Shown here: piece after piece, positions 1-11,300 of the stretch
How the letters are laid out: each line of letters starts with the position of its first letter
Position numbering within the stretch: position 1 is the stretch's first letter
Assembly (NCBI GenBank): GCA_946811695.1
Contig: OX328131.1
Coordinates: 15,912,174-15,976,173 of the forward strand
DNA length: 64,000 bases
Direction of reading: 5' to 3'
Source: Gonocerus acuteangulatus
Taxonomy: Eukaryota > Arthropoda > Insecta > Hemiptera > Coreidae
The notes under the pieces: generated by a model
Databases searched by the model: none
Seen by the model: the letters and a program-made list of their open reading frames with translations, nothing else
What the model was told of the DNA's origin: nothing
Made by a program: the position numbers and the translations under genes

Positions 1-880
1 TCGTGAAATAGTTTTATGGCCCCAGAAACGCGACAAAGGGCCAGTGTATCTGGAAACACACCCAACAGCAGAGTCGGCCAGCCCCGGTAATACCAAACTA
101 GAAATTCATATTTCACAGTTCAATACATTGAAAAAAATCTAAATGTTTCTCGTTTTCTTGTCTTCTTCTACTATAATACTAATTCTACAAATAAATGCAC
201 TGTAAAACCAAAAGCATCCATTAAAAAGTGAGTTAAACACCTACAACAACCCGTTCAAGAAAACAAAACAAACATATTTGAAGTTTTAAGCACTTATTTC
301 TCCGACTAACATCGCCTAATCGAAAATTGCCTTCGAACCTGCTTTGTAGATAATTTAGTAAGCTTTCGAATGGTTATCTTCCATTTACCAAGATTTTCCA
401 GCCGTTTTCGAGATATTAAGGAAAATGTACGAAGTTACTAAAGAAGGGCGGATGAGCCGTTACGCTACTAGGTAAAAAAAACAACGAAATTAATTAAACT
501 TATATTATTATTAAAATCACTATTATTAATAACGTTTTAGTTTTATCTTCTATATGAGATCCTGCATAGTTCTTTAATCTAGTAATAGTTTAATTTTTAA
601 CACCCCCTTTCTAGCCAGGATAGGACTGATGCCTTTTCTTTTTTTGAAAAAAGCCCTATCGTTAGGGGGGGGGGCTCCTCAACCTAATATTAAATTTGAA
701 TAAACTCCAATACATTTGAGAATGTTTTGTGAAAAGTATTATTTTTTTGTAGATTTATAGTATTGTATAAGAATATATTGTTATTATAGGTTTATGTTTC
801 GTGTTTAAAAGTACACATTTTGAATTAAATGTTTTCTTTGTAAGTCAGCAGGGCACTGAAAGCGGCACTGCAGTACCAAT
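1..880. other. AT-rich intergenic DNA with repeat fragments
   Basis: I see no gene here. Bases about 288-450 resemble the 5' part of the microsatellite-bearing repeat at 17,850-18,005 (shared stretches such as TTAGTAAGCTTTC and TTTTCGAGATATTAAGGAA). Bases about 601-660 (CTAGCCAGGATAGG, then a T/A-rich hairpin) resemble 33,666-33,715. The rest is low-complexity A/T. Confidence 0.5.
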
Positions 881-2286
881 ATGGGTCAATTCACGTCAAA
901 TCGCCCAATTTTAATATATGTCCGTGCCATCATATCTCAGATATTTTTTCAAACTTTTTTCGTGAATAGAGATGTATGAGATAATCTCAAATTATTTTTT
1001 TCAGATTTTTTTATCAAAAATTGAACCAGGGGAAATTTTTGTTTTTTTTTTGCATGATTTTGGTTACTGCCTTTCTGATAACAGTTTTGAAAAACATTTG
1101 TGTTTTACTTTTTTTTCAACAAATCCGGCTGTCCTTGGTATCAAATTAAAGCTAATGCTTTTCTCTATCAAAATAAGCTATAATAGTGATACTATAGGCA
1201 ATAGTGTCATGCCACTAATCGCGCAAAGTTATTTTGTATAGTTTTTCATTAGGTAGGTTCAGTAAGTCATACCTCAGAAATCACAATTACCACATGCATC
1301 ATAATTTTTTTCAAGAATGATCAAACAGTTCTTGTAGAAACACCAGAGTTTTTTGTTTTTTCGTCACGAAACTTGGTATATATTATTCCGCTAGCAAATG
1401 ATTGAACGAGTTCGTTAAAACCACCAAAATTGGTTCATCTCCTGACACAAAGTAGTTAGTTATTCGCCCATACCGACCACAATTATTGTTGGAATTATGT
1501 TGCAACGAAACTCGGAATTCGTTGTGGACATATTAATAGAAAAATATTTTATGGAAATAAAATAAATCGGTTCATTCTCCAGCTAGATTGGAAAATAAAG
1601 CTGAACAATTAGGTACCTAATAGTGAATAATCTGAAATTAATGTCAAATGTCCTTGTAATATAATATGTTATAGTTTTATTGGTTGTAATAAATGTGTTG
1701 AGTTACTTTGAGCTCAGAAAAACTTAAAATTTACATTTTATGAAGTTGAATTTTTAAGTGAACTTTTTCCTAAGAAAAAAGTTTTTTTTTTCATAACCGC
1801 CAAAAACACAATTTTTATTTTTTGAACATAACTAGTACAGTGTTTGATCATTCTAGAAAAAAAAATTATGAAGCATGTGGTAATTGTGATTTCTGAGATA
1901 TGACTTACTGAACCTACCTAATGAAAAAGTATAAAAAATAACTGCGCGATTAGTGGCATGACACTATTGCCTATAGTATCACTATTATAGCTTATTTTGA
2001 TAGAGAAAAGCATTAGCTTTAATTTGATACCAAGAACAGCCGGATTTGTTGAAAAAAAAGTAAAACACAAATGTTTTTCAAAACTGTTATCAGAAAGGCA
2101 GTAACCAAAATCATGCAAAAAAAAAAAAAAAAAAAAATTCCCCCTGGTTCAATTTTTGATGAAAAAAATCTGAAAAAATTAATTTGAGGTTATCTCATAC
2201 ATCTCTATTCATGAAAAAATTTTGAAAAATATCTGAGATATGACGGCACATAGCACTGGTCGTTTTGACATGAAATGACCCATATA
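881..2286. repeat. Foldback element, ~450-bp inverted arms
   Basis: The left arm (about 881-1,335) reappears reverse-complemented at about 1,838-2,286, centred near 1,586. The outer ends read GGGTCAATTCACGTCAAA on the left and, complemented, GGGTCATTTCATGTCAAA on the right, both next to ATAT. The same short reading frame therefore appears in both arms, which marks it as repeat DNA rather than a gene. The loop (1,336-1,837) contains TTTTTTCGTCACGAAACTTGG, also found in the foldback family at 28,630 and 46,285, so one repeat seems nested in another. The arms are diverged by substitutions and poly-A length changes, so the element is not recent. Confidence 0.75.
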
Positions 2287-2419
2287 CCACTTGTGGCCGA
2301 ACAAATCCCTTATTTTGATCTACATGCTAGTCATAATTGCGTATTAAAAGAACTTGTATCATACCATATCTCATTATAATAATCTAATAATGAACTTAGT
2401 GATAAAATATTTGCCGTTC

Positions 2420-2665
2420 CTAGACAGAGCAGTACCGTCGGCTGGACCAGGAGGTTAGGTCATTGCTCCCCCCTCGTGCTGGAGGTCTTAACTGTTCTCG
2501 ACTAGGTAGGCCAAGGGGCATTCCAGAGGGTCCTATACCCGGATGTGCATCTCGGGAGAGGACGGAGCTATATCCGACGGCTGTGGAGCAGCGGCAATAA
2601 GCATATTCCTCGGGTAAGACGACGCGACGCACAGTGGAACGAAAAGCCGATTTTTCGGACATGGC
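2420..2665. other. GC-richer segment, unassigned
   Basis: About 245 bp with clearly higher GC than its surroundings, between AT-rich flanks and followed by a T run. An open frame of about 80 codons exists on the - strand, but I recognise no domain. It could be the end of a retroposon or an old exon; the sequence does not decide. Confidence 0.25.
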
Positions 2666-2780
2666 TTTTTAAGTGTTTTTTTTTTTTAAGAATACTAACA
2701 TAAACAGTACGTAAACTTTACTCCATCAAATTTCAAGCCTGGTAATAAGGGGAAAACATGGATTACTTTTTTTTTTTTTT

Positions 2781-2906
2781 TTTTCACCACCATTATTTTC
2801 GTAATCTATTTGTTCTGAAACGTAAAATAATCCGAATTGTGCCATAAGGTCAACCTCATAAGCGGGGTTCGTCCCTATGGAGGGAGGGAGGAAACGCGCT
2901 AAAATA
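2781..2906 (+). repeat. 3' end of microsatellite-bearing repeat family
   Basis: Matches the 3' end of the copy at 17,828-18,745: CACCACCATTATTTTCG, then a GTTCTGAAACGTAAAAT block, CATAAGGTCAACCTCA, and the terminal hairpin GGGTTCGTCCC...GGGAGGAAACGCGCTAAAA. The 5' part is missing. The T run at about 2,768-2,784 sits where other copies carry a (TA)n array. Confidence 0.6.
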
Positions 2907-2909
2907 GAA

Positions 2910-3640
2910 TACTAACTTCATAAAATCTTCATTTACCATTATTGAGATGATTTCAAGAATTAAACATTCTTTGCCTGATTTGTGTCCGTAGCGGGGTCTA
3001 AGTTCAAAATATGAGGGTCTGATGAAATAAATAAGTTATGCAAAACGTCTTCATAATTTGATAACCTATCCATTTTACGAGACCAGAATTTTCTCGTTTT
3101 CGGAATAGTTTTATTCAGAGATTCCGTGAGCTTCCTCTGAAATTTTTCCCATGGGTATCAAACACTTTTTAATTAAATTAATTTGTCGGTGAATTAGCAC
3201 TTTGTAACAGGCATATAGAACCAACCGTAATGCCTGACAAATAGCTCTCTTTATTTAGAACCAGCCAAATACTGCTTTCTGTATTTGTTATTGAGACCAA
3301 GGTCGCAGATGGTCGCAGCAAATCTCTGCGAATAATTCAAGTAGAAAACCTAAGAATGGAATGAGTCGATCTTTGCCAAAACTTGACAGAAAACTTAAAA
3401 ATGAGATTTTATAGAAACAAGCCTACTTTTTTCCAGAAAGATATTTTCGAGGCGATGATTTTTTTTTATAGTTCAAATAGGTCCTAAAACTGAACCTAGT
3501 AGCAAGGAACATTGCTAACACCATTCTGTCAACATTACAAGGAATTTAATCCTTGATAAATCTTAGTTAATTGATACTTTTTCAAAGTCTATAGTGAGTA
3601 GATATACTGTAAGGTTTTAAGAACGAGTAATTACAAAAAT
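2910..3640. other. No feature recognised
   Basis: AT-rich non-coding sequence. I see no open frame of note, no inverted repeat and no clear match to the repeat families elsewhere in the window. Confidence 0.4.
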
Positions 3641-3644
3641 TGGG

Positions 3645-3919
3645 GGCTAGGTTAGCTCAGTGGTAGAGGACTCGACACGTGAACTGCAGGGCCTAGGTTC
3701 AAAACCCGAGCGTGCACTAAAGATTTTTATCTTCTAGTGTCGTTGTTCGAGGGTTGGACTTGGGGTCCCAGATCGTCCCTAGGTTCACCCAGAGTTTAAT
3801 TAATTAATGGGAACCCGCAAAGGGAAAAATAGTGTGCCGTATGGTCGAGAATCAGGTACATCTACAGTATCTGCCCCTCTGGGCCCTTAGCGGCCTGTTA
3901 TGGGACTGATTTTTTTTTT
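3645..3919 (+). mobile_element. tRNA-derived SINE, family I
   Basis: The head carries a good RNA polymerase III A box (TTAGCTCAGTGGTAG) and a weaker B box (GGTTCAAAACCC). The body (GTCCCAGATCGTCCCTAGG..., ATCTGCCCCTCTGGGCCC, GGCCTGTTATGGGACTGA) ends in a T run. Related copies lie at 8,921-9,404, 19,708-20,695, 44,204-44,488 and 49,549-49,800. The head resembles a tRNA-Ile-type molecule (anticodon-loop-like CTAAT in other copies), but acceptor and anticodon stems do not pair, so this is a SINE and not a tRNA gene. Confidence 0.85.
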
Positions 3920-3983
3920 AATACAAAAATTAATGAAAAAAAAAGAAAAATGTTTTTTTGTCAATGTCGCGTTTTTTTCCGTT

Positions 3984-4263
3984 AGTCGTTCCATGGGCGT
4001 ATATAGAAAATAATTTCGGAGGGGGCTGGGAAAATGTCGGGGGGGGGGGCTGAGACCATTTCCGGTGTATGGAATAATAACAATTTAGAACTTGGAAGAG
4101 TTTTAGCCAACTTAAACGCTATTACACCCAAAATAGAAAATGTTTCATTAACTAAATGATCTTATTTAATTTATTTTTAAGGGTTTTATGAAATTTTTAC
4201 CGATCAAATCAAAATTTCGGAGGAGGGGCTGCAGCCCCCCTTATATACGCCATAAGTCGTTCC
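3984..4263. mobile_element. Short MITE with 9-bp target duplication
   Basis: The element (3,993-4,254) has ends ATGGGCGTATATA and TATATACGCCATA. It is flanked on both sides by AGTCGTTCC (3,984-3,992 and 4,255-4,263), a 9-bp direct repeat that looks like a target-site duplication. It has no coding capacity. Partial or diverged relatives lie at 10,118-10,294, 37,240-37,490 and 41,294-41,530. A 9-10 bp duplication is typical of Mutator-like elements; that assignment is inference. Confidence 0.7.
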
Positions 4264-4264
4264 T

Positions 4265-6050
4265 CTGTGCGTCGTGGCGCTACATTATCATCAATTGTAA
4301 TAGGATAAGGTTTTTGATTTGACCAACATTCTATTCTTAAATTTAATTTCCTGAAAATATATAACACACAAAAAAAAACAAAAAAAAAAAAAAAAAACTA
4401 GAGTGGCAGAAAGTAATTATATATGTTCTCTTCGGATCCGGTTCCAGATATACGAGATTTATTATCAACACAACATCCTGACCGATAAGAATATTTTTCC
4501 CGTGATAATTCTTCAGAAAAACAGAGTTATAAAACTTTCTAAATAAGTAATAGTAGTAAAGAAATCTAAGTATTAAATTGCTATTATGCGGATATTTTTT
4601 TATTGAGTTATTTTAGCGAGTTTCCATAAAATGCTCACCCCTGATGTGGTTTGGAAAGCATAGAATCGTAACTCTTAATATTTTACCATAATTGGAAAAA
4701 AATACTGCGCATGTGCGAACGCCAGCGAACATTTTTTTGGGACACACACACACACACACATACAGTCTTCTTTTTCGTAAATGGCTACTGCCCATGCGCG
4801 AACGTAACTGCTCATTCGCGAACGCCAACGGACACTTTTTTGTAACGTTTTTTTTCAGTTTAGTCACCGCTAAAGCATATTTATGCTAATAGACACAAGC
4901 AAAAATTCAAGCACTGTTTTCATCGACTGAAATAGTCCTATCAAAATTCATAGTCCATTATCGAAAACTCGTGGTCATCATCGAACACCCCGTTGGACCT
5001 GAGATATTTTAGGAAAAATTTCGAGTCAATTACAGATATGCTTGTCTTGTTGACCCAGACTGGTGCGTTAGTAAACGGCAGTCAGAAAAGCTTCAAAATA
5101 TTTTTAATTTTAATTTAAGGAGAAAGGAGACTTAGAGCTTAATTAATTTTTAATGTTTTTTTCGATTGAAGGTCGAATTTAATGCTGAGTGAGTAATTTC
5201 CGCTACTGTATTGAAATGTGCAAAATGCCGCGCTAAAATAGCATAAGTGACGAGAGAGCTGAAAAACAACAGTTTCAGCATGCAAGTAAATAAATATATT
5301 AACACTAATATCGCAGGGATATCACAATTCTTTGCACGAATTTGTGTTGAATAATATTTTTTGGGTATTTTTAAGTAATTTTGTTTAAAACGCGGCGCTC
5401 TGTATATGCTAGTTCCGCAATACTCGTCAATACAGGGCAGATGGACATTGATTTCCTACATAAAAAGTGTATGTGCCAACTATAAGCTAATAGTCGGAGA
5501 GCTGGCAACGCACTTTTCATGAAGTGTTTTATGCGCCCTGAAATTTTGCTATAATATACCTCTTGGGTAGATAAGAAGGTATATATGTGTTTCCTGGACA
5601 TACCTTGGTACACCAGGTAATGCGCTTAGGGGAAAGGTGCAAAACAATATTGCCCAAAAGTAGAGTTTTATTCAGAAGCCAACTATTATTAATGTAAAAA
5701 AAAAAATTGCAAATTAAGGCAATTTTAAAATTAATAATAAATAAGGCAGGCACTTTTAAGGGGGTTACAATGTAAATTAAAAAAAAAAAAAGTACCTAGT
5801 TTTTATTTTTAACATTAAATGAAGTGCTTTATTCACGCTGCGATTTAAACAGCGTCTTCAATAAACATATTTGAAAATAATTGCAAAAGGGCAGACACTT
5901 TTGTGGGGTTTAATTATCAGGAAACATAAAAATAAATGTTGCCTATGATAGACTGCAATACACTGCGCGTAACCGTAAAAGCGAATGACAGATATCATAT
6001 GATCCTGTACAAATGTTCCGGTTTAAATGGCAGCGTGAATAGAACTCTCA
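4265..6050. other. Intergenic AT-rich DNA with a short repeat
   Basis: No gene recognised. A short (CA)n tract lies at about 4,741-4,760 between degenerate repeats of ATGCGCGAACG type. Bases about 5,523-5,612 (CTCTTGGGTAGATAAGAAGG, TTTCCTGGACATACCTTGG) recur in inverted orientation at about 8,654-8,745, so an unnamed repeat is present on both sides of the Helitron pair. Confidence 0.4.
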
Positions 6051-7201
6051 TCTACTATATATTTGTCAAATACCACTCACTCACTCACTCATCTATCAAC
6101 GCCCAGCCCAAACCGCTCGACAGAAAATTTTGAAATTTTGCATGGACACTCCCTATATGACGTAGGCACTCGCTAAGAAAGGATTTTTTGATATTCGAAT
6201 TTTTAAGCATTTTTAGTGGGGTTTAAAGTTTGAGTTGGTTAGAGAAGGCAAGCCTAGGCAGCCTGCGTTGCTAGGACGATAAAGAACAGCTGTTACCTTA
6301 AATTATCTATCTCATAGTTTTCTTTCTAATTGAGGTTAATTTCAACTATGATGGCAGACCTTGAATTACTAGAAATTAACTATCCCTCATAGAGTTTTAA
6401 TTGCGTTTCTTTTCTGCCTGTCCCCGTCAGATAGGCTTGCCATATTTTTGGAGAGTTAAACCGAGACACATTAATATGGGATGGGCATACCAGGGGGGGG
6501 GGGAATAAAAAGAGTACAAATTATAAGCAAAATGGTTGGTGAGTTTTAAGCCTAGCAACTAACGGGAAGGGGGAATCCTAAACTGTTTGTCTACCCAAAC
6601 CTTAAAAATAAGAACGGAACTTTTTTTGCTACTTGATTTTCTTAAAACAATCTCTCAGCCAAATAGTAGTGTCTAGCAGCGCTGTGCAGGTAGTTCCAGC
6701 GTTTTACAGTTAGATTACTTCTGATTTCTTTGAGTCTGTGAGCAGTAGTAAAAATGTTGATTGTAGAAAAGTAACCGATTTAAAAAAGATTCTCATAAAC
6801 ATGTATTCATTACTTTTTACATCTTACAGCCTTTTCCGGGACATTGATAAAATCGGGCGGGACACCGAAACAATTGCAAAATACCGGGACAGTCCCAGTC
6901 AAACCGTGATGTATGGCATATCCTTAGGTTTTCCAGGTGAGGTAATAATATCCGGAACCCTTGCAATGCCTTCTCGCCTATAACCTTGGTAATACTCGTA
7001 AATATTTTGGGTGTTACCATATGACTTCTTGGAAACATAAACTTTTAAATTTTAACGCCCATTGAATAAAATATAGTATGACGGGAACCGTGCTATAATA
7101 AACCGCACAGAATTGTATAGTAACGTAATTTTAATGAAACATTATTTAATGCAATAAAATAACTACTTATCTGCCGTGACGAAGCACGGGTATTCAGCTA
7201 G
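6051..7201 (+). mobile_element. Non-autonomous Helitron, copy 1
   Basis: Begins TCTACTATATATTTGTC directly after an A and ends with a CCGTG/CACGG hairpin followed by GTATTCAGCTAG and then T. These are the hallmarks of a Helitron: 5' TC, a 3' hairpin just before CTRR, and insertion between A and T. No Rep/helicase coding sequence is present. Inside, 6,431-6,925 matches another repeat found at 36,778-37,235. The same 5' and 3' ends define the next element, which adjoins this one directly. Confidence 0.8.
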
Positions 7202-8267
7202 TCTACTATATATTTGTCAAATACTACTTCCCTGACTCACTCACTCACTGACCTATCATCGCCCAGCCCAAACCACTCGACAGAAAAATTTGAAATTTTG
7301 CATGGGCACTCTCTATAGAACGTAGACGCTCGTTAAGACTGGATTTTTTGATATTCGAATTTTTAAGTATTTTTAGAGGGGATTAAAGTTTTAGTTGGTT
7401 AGAGCATGCAAGCCTAGGCAGCATGCGATGCTAGGACGAACAGCTGTTACCGTACATTATCTATTTCGTAGTATTATTTTTAATTGAGGTAAATTTCCCC
7501 TATGATGGCAGTCCTTGAATTACTAGAAATAAAATGTGATTTTGCCCCTCATAGAGTTTACACCCTGGTGATGGCCCATCCGAGGTAATAATATCCCGAA
7601 CCACTTGACACAAAAATTTGAAATTTTGCACGGACAATACGTTTAGAGTGTAAACACCCGCTAAGAAAGGTTTTTTTGATATTCAAATGTTTAAGTACTT
7701 TTAGGGGGGTTTGAATTATTAAGAAGTTCCTCATCGGCTCAAAAATGGTTCGATTTTGATAACATTTAGTACAAAAATCTTTCTTCTCATTTAAAAGGTC
7801 AAGTTCATTAACCAGTTGAATCTGTTTACTGGAACATGGTTTTTGGAGAAAAATTTGTGCGAAAGATTCCTTAACGTAGGAAAACGAATGAAACCATTTT
7901 TATAGCGAGTTCTGTAGCCATTTACCAGAAAAATTGATAGAAATACTTTTCAAAACTAATTTTCTGTTTGGGTATTCAGAAACGAAGTATATGGAAAAAA
8001 ATTGTATGAATGGTGATACAAAGTTTTCGGATCTCAGTATACTTTCTAAAATATCTCGAAAACGGTTGGGAACTCGTCGTAAGTGGAAGGCGGCTATTCG
8101 AAAGGTTACTAAATTCTCTACAATAAGATTCTGTTGTAATGTTCGGTGGGGCGATGTCAATTAGGGGTGGGGCGATGTCAATTAGGGATGCTTAAAACTT
8201 CAAATTTGATAGTTTTATGCTTTTCCACGTGTATTTGTCTCTGTTTACCTAACTTTTTAAGCGGTTG

Positions 8268-8305
<38 letters not shown>

Positions 8306-8464
8306 TCTCCAACGGAAACAAGCACGGTTACCTCCACATGGTGCTTCCTGGGTAACTTTAAAGTCCGTACAACATTATGTAGTAGCGTTAATTTTGATCA
8401 TATCTTATTTAACTCAATATAAAAAATACTTATCGGACGTGGTGAAGCACGGGTATTCAGCTAG
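7202..8464 (+). mobile_element. Non-autonomous Helitron, copy 2, abutting copy 1
   Basis: Starts TCTACTATATATTTGTC immediately after the CTAG of copy 1 and ends with a CGTG/CACG hairpin, GGTATTCAGCTAG, then T. The first ~500 bp parallel copy 1 (CCCAGCCCAAACC, TTGAAATTTTGCATGG, TTTTTGATATTCGAATTTTTAAG). The middle differs and includes a stretch like the microsatellite-bearing family (TTTAGTACAAAAATC, TAAAAGGTCAAGTTCATTAA), a 21-bp tandem duplication at about 8,147-8,188 and a long T run at 8,272-8,302. No transposase is encoded. Confidence 0.8.
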
Positions 8465-8920
8465 TTTAGTACGAGAATAAAAACAATTTAGTTTTTTTTT
8501 TTACGTGTTATACCCCTAAAAAGTTTCTGTCATATTTATTATTTATTGTAAAATTGTCTAAATTTCACATTAAAGATAGTTGGCTTCTGATTAAAACTCT
8601 ATTTTTGGGAAATATTTTTTTGCAACTTTCCCCTGTGCGCAGTACCTGGTGTTCCAAGGTATGTCCAGGAAACACATATTTACCTTCTTATCTACCCAAG
8701 AGGTACATTATAGCAAAATTTCAAGGTGCATAAAACACTTAAGTCCAATATTTATATTACCATGGGGAACAAGGATACTATAAATGTAAAGGAGAATGCT
8801 ACTTTCCTAGGGGACAGTTTATTTTTGATAGGGGTACCCAAAAGTAATCAACATTTTCATAAGATGTATTTTGGTATTAATACTACAGTAATTTTTGAGG
8901 CATAAATAATAACATCCATG

Positions 8921-9404
8921 GGCGAGGTTAGCTCAGTGGTAGAGCACTGGACTAATAAGCTAGGGGGCGAGGTTAGCTCAGTGGTAGAGCACTGGACTAA
9001 TAAGCTAGGGGGCGAGGTTAGCTCAGTGGTAGAGCACTGGACTAATAAGCTAGGGGGCGAGGTTAGCTCAGTGGTAGAGCACTGGACTAATAAGTTGGAG
9101 GACCTGAGTTTAAATCCCGAGCAAGCAATTAAGATTTTTTCTTCTAGTGTCTTCGTTCGTGGGTGGAATTCGGCCTCCCTGACCGTCCCTAGGCCAACCC
9201 AGCCTTTAATTAATTTAATAATGGGTACCTTGGTGCTAATGACTCTAGGAGTCGAAGCAGCCAAGGGGAAAATCAGGCGGTCGGAGCATAGTACTGACCA
9301 TACTATCTTCCTAGAGTGCCGTATGGTAATGAATCAGATACCTCTATAGTATCTGCCCCTCAGGGCCCTCGAGGCCTGTTATGGGACTGATTTTTTTTTT
9401 CTTT
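8921..9404 (+). mobile_element. tRNA-derived SINE, family I, with four tandem 45-bp heads
   Basis: Four head units begin at 8,921, 8,966, 9,011 and 9,056. Each contains the A box (TTAGCTCAGTGGTAG) and the ACTGGACTAATAAG stretch. Only the last unit continues into the B-box-like GAGTTTAAATCCC and the SINE body, which ends in GGCCTGTTATGGGACTGA and a T run. The first three units are essentially identical, so the amplification looks recent. Because 45 is a multiple of three, an apparent protein repeat of 15 residues results; I read that as a by-product. Confidence 0.85.
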
Positions 9405-9689
9405 TTTAAATAATAACATTTATCTTTGCTCAACATTTCATTTAGTAGGAGGCATATAAAAATAATTCCAAAGTAAAAATGTTGCTTACTTTTCGGAACC
9501 CCTATCATAAATAAATATATATAGTACAAACTAATTAAAATTTAAAAAAATAGAAAGCAGCAATTTTAAAAGAAAAAAATTTTACTTTTTTTTCAAAAAT
9601 TACAAAATATATATATTTTGATATTCGATAACTAATAACTATCAACTACTAGTTATCAAATATCAAAATATATTTAGTTTGGAGCAGAG

Positions 9690-9800
9690 TACTGTGGAGC
9701 ACAATTAGTGTGGAGCAGAGTACTGACCACACTATCTCCCTACTGCACCGTAGAGCATCTGCTTCTCTAGGGCTTTGTGGTCTCTTACGGGACTATTAAT
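9690..9800 (+). mobile_element. SINE family I, 3' fragment
   Basis: Contains GGAGCAGAGTACTGACCACACTATC, ATCTGCTTCTCTAGGGC and TCTTACGGGACT in the order seen at the 3' end of the SINE at 8,921-9,404. The head is missing. An AT-rich short palindrome, with CTAATAACTATC near its centre and TTTTGATAT arms, lies just upstream at about 9,610-9,670. Confidence 0.55.
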
Positions 9801-10117
9801 ATATGTATATATACAAATATCGCACTAGTATTTCTAAAGTGACACGATTCAAAGTAAAACTCAGCTGAAAATGTGTCACTCTTGCCTATGAAGGGGCCTT
9901 AGGATTAAGACAGGAAGAGTGACACAAGTGCCCTCTGGTGTACAAGCTCTGAAACTAGGTACATACAGTTTTGATGGTTGATAAAGAGATATTTACCATG
10001 TCTTTCACAGTCATAACTACCTATTCTGAAAACATTTTTCAAGATATAGGTTTATCCAACGTCTAATGGCTTTTCCGACACCTGACGTAATTCTGCAATA
10101 TTATGGCAGTGGCGAGC

Positions 10118-10294
10118 ATAATAGCTAGCCAACTAAAACGCTATGGCACATTAAAGAAATGTTGTTGTTGTTTTTTTAAATATGTTATAAATTAAGACTT
10201 ATTTAATTTATTTTTAATTTTTTTAAGAAAATGTTTTAACTATTAAATCAAAATTTCAAGGGGCTGCAGACCCCTCCTCTTATATACGCCCATA
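10118..10294. mobile_element. Fragment of GGGCGTATATA MITE family
   Basis: Shares AGCCAACTAAAACGCTAT, the TTATTTAATTTATTTTTAA stretch, GGGGCTGCAGACCCC and the end CTTATATACGCCCAT with the element at 3,993-4,254. The 5' end is degraded, so no target duplication can be read. Confidence 0.5.
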
Positions 10295-10299
10295 TATTA

Positions 10300-10900
10300 T
10301 GGTTTCTTCATTACTTGAATCTTCTGTAATTTCACTTACGACATCCATGATAACACTGAACACAAGATATTCTAGTTTGTTATGAGTAGCCTCGTGTGTG
10401 GAGCCAAGTCACCAATCAGTCTGTAACTGATTAGTAACCCGAGTTGAGTTACCAACTAGTAGCTCCGTGCGTATACGGCCTTAGAGGTTGCATTGTTCAA
10501 GAATGTGCTTATTATAGTAATTAATTTCTTTTATTAAATTAACAATGTTATCTGATAAATTGAAATTGGGAAACTCTTCTTGGAGTATTTCTGCTTGCCG
10601 CTGAATGGGAATATAAGAAGCCAGCTCCGGAGATAGAATAGCAAAGAGCTGACCCACTTGGCTGTGTAATAAGAAAAAATGAAGTTAATTGTCGTCTCAT
10701 TTAGGTAGTTAGTGACGGTGAGGCACGGGCTGGGTCTCTCTACTCGCAGGCCACCCACCGCTATTAGGGGACGATTATGCAATAAGCAGCCGATGGGCAA
10801 AAGGCTTTCAGGATTATTCACAGAAACAATTCAACAATATTCATATAGTGAATTGTTGGCACTTTTCAGTATCAAGCTGTTGCCAACAAGAGACTTCAGT
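10300..10900. other. Unassigned intergenic DNA
   Basis: No gene identified. The stretch around 10,380-10,490 (GTGTGTGGAGCCAAGTCACC to CCGTGCGTATACGGCC) looks like a short repeat, with CAGTCTGTAACTGATTAGTAAC inside it. An open frame of 95 codons on the - strand (10,534-10,821) has no domain I recognise. Confidence 0.3.
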
Positions 10901-10902
10901 GT

Positions 10903-11300
10903 GCTTCCTCCCTCCCTATAAGGAGGGAAATTCCAATCCGAGGGATTCCAAGGAGAAAATCGACAATCCGAATGTTCTAACAAGAAATGTAGACGTTTTA
11001 TGACATAGGTCACGAAAAATCTGGTGGTTTAAATTTTTATATATTGTCTGCAATGTAAATATAGGCAACAGCATAAGAACCGAGATAAAAACTAGGATTT
11101 TGAAATCCTAGTTTTTATCTCGGTTCTTATGCTGTTGCCTATATTTACATTGCAGACAATATATAAAAATTTAAACCACCAGATTTTTCGTGACCTATGT
11201 CATAAAACGTCTACATTTCTTGTTAGAACATTCGGATTGTCGATTTTCTCCTTGGAATCCCTCGGATTGGAATTTCCCTCCTTATAGGGAGGGAGGAAGC
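10903..11300. repeat. Perfect 398-bp palindrome (198-bp arms, 2-nt spacer)
   Basis: Bases 10,903-11,100 are the exact reverse complement of 11,103-11,300 as far as I can read, separated by TG at 11,101-11,102. The outer ends read GCTTCCTCCCTCCC and its complement. A transcript through it would fold into one long perfect hairpin. The outer ~30 bp resemble the terminal GGGAGGGAGGAA hairpins of the microsatellite-bearing family. Such perfection means either a very young inversion-duplication or a technical foldback artefact. Confidence 0.95.

Noticed and set aside
972..2118. A protein of 66-89 residues encoded in both arms of the first foldback
   Set aside because: Phe-rich frame without a domain, present only because the repeat arms are complementary.
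8921..9120. A cluster of tRNA genes
   Set aside because: A box is good, but stems do not pair, the first three units lack a B box and the last continues into a SINE body with a tail.
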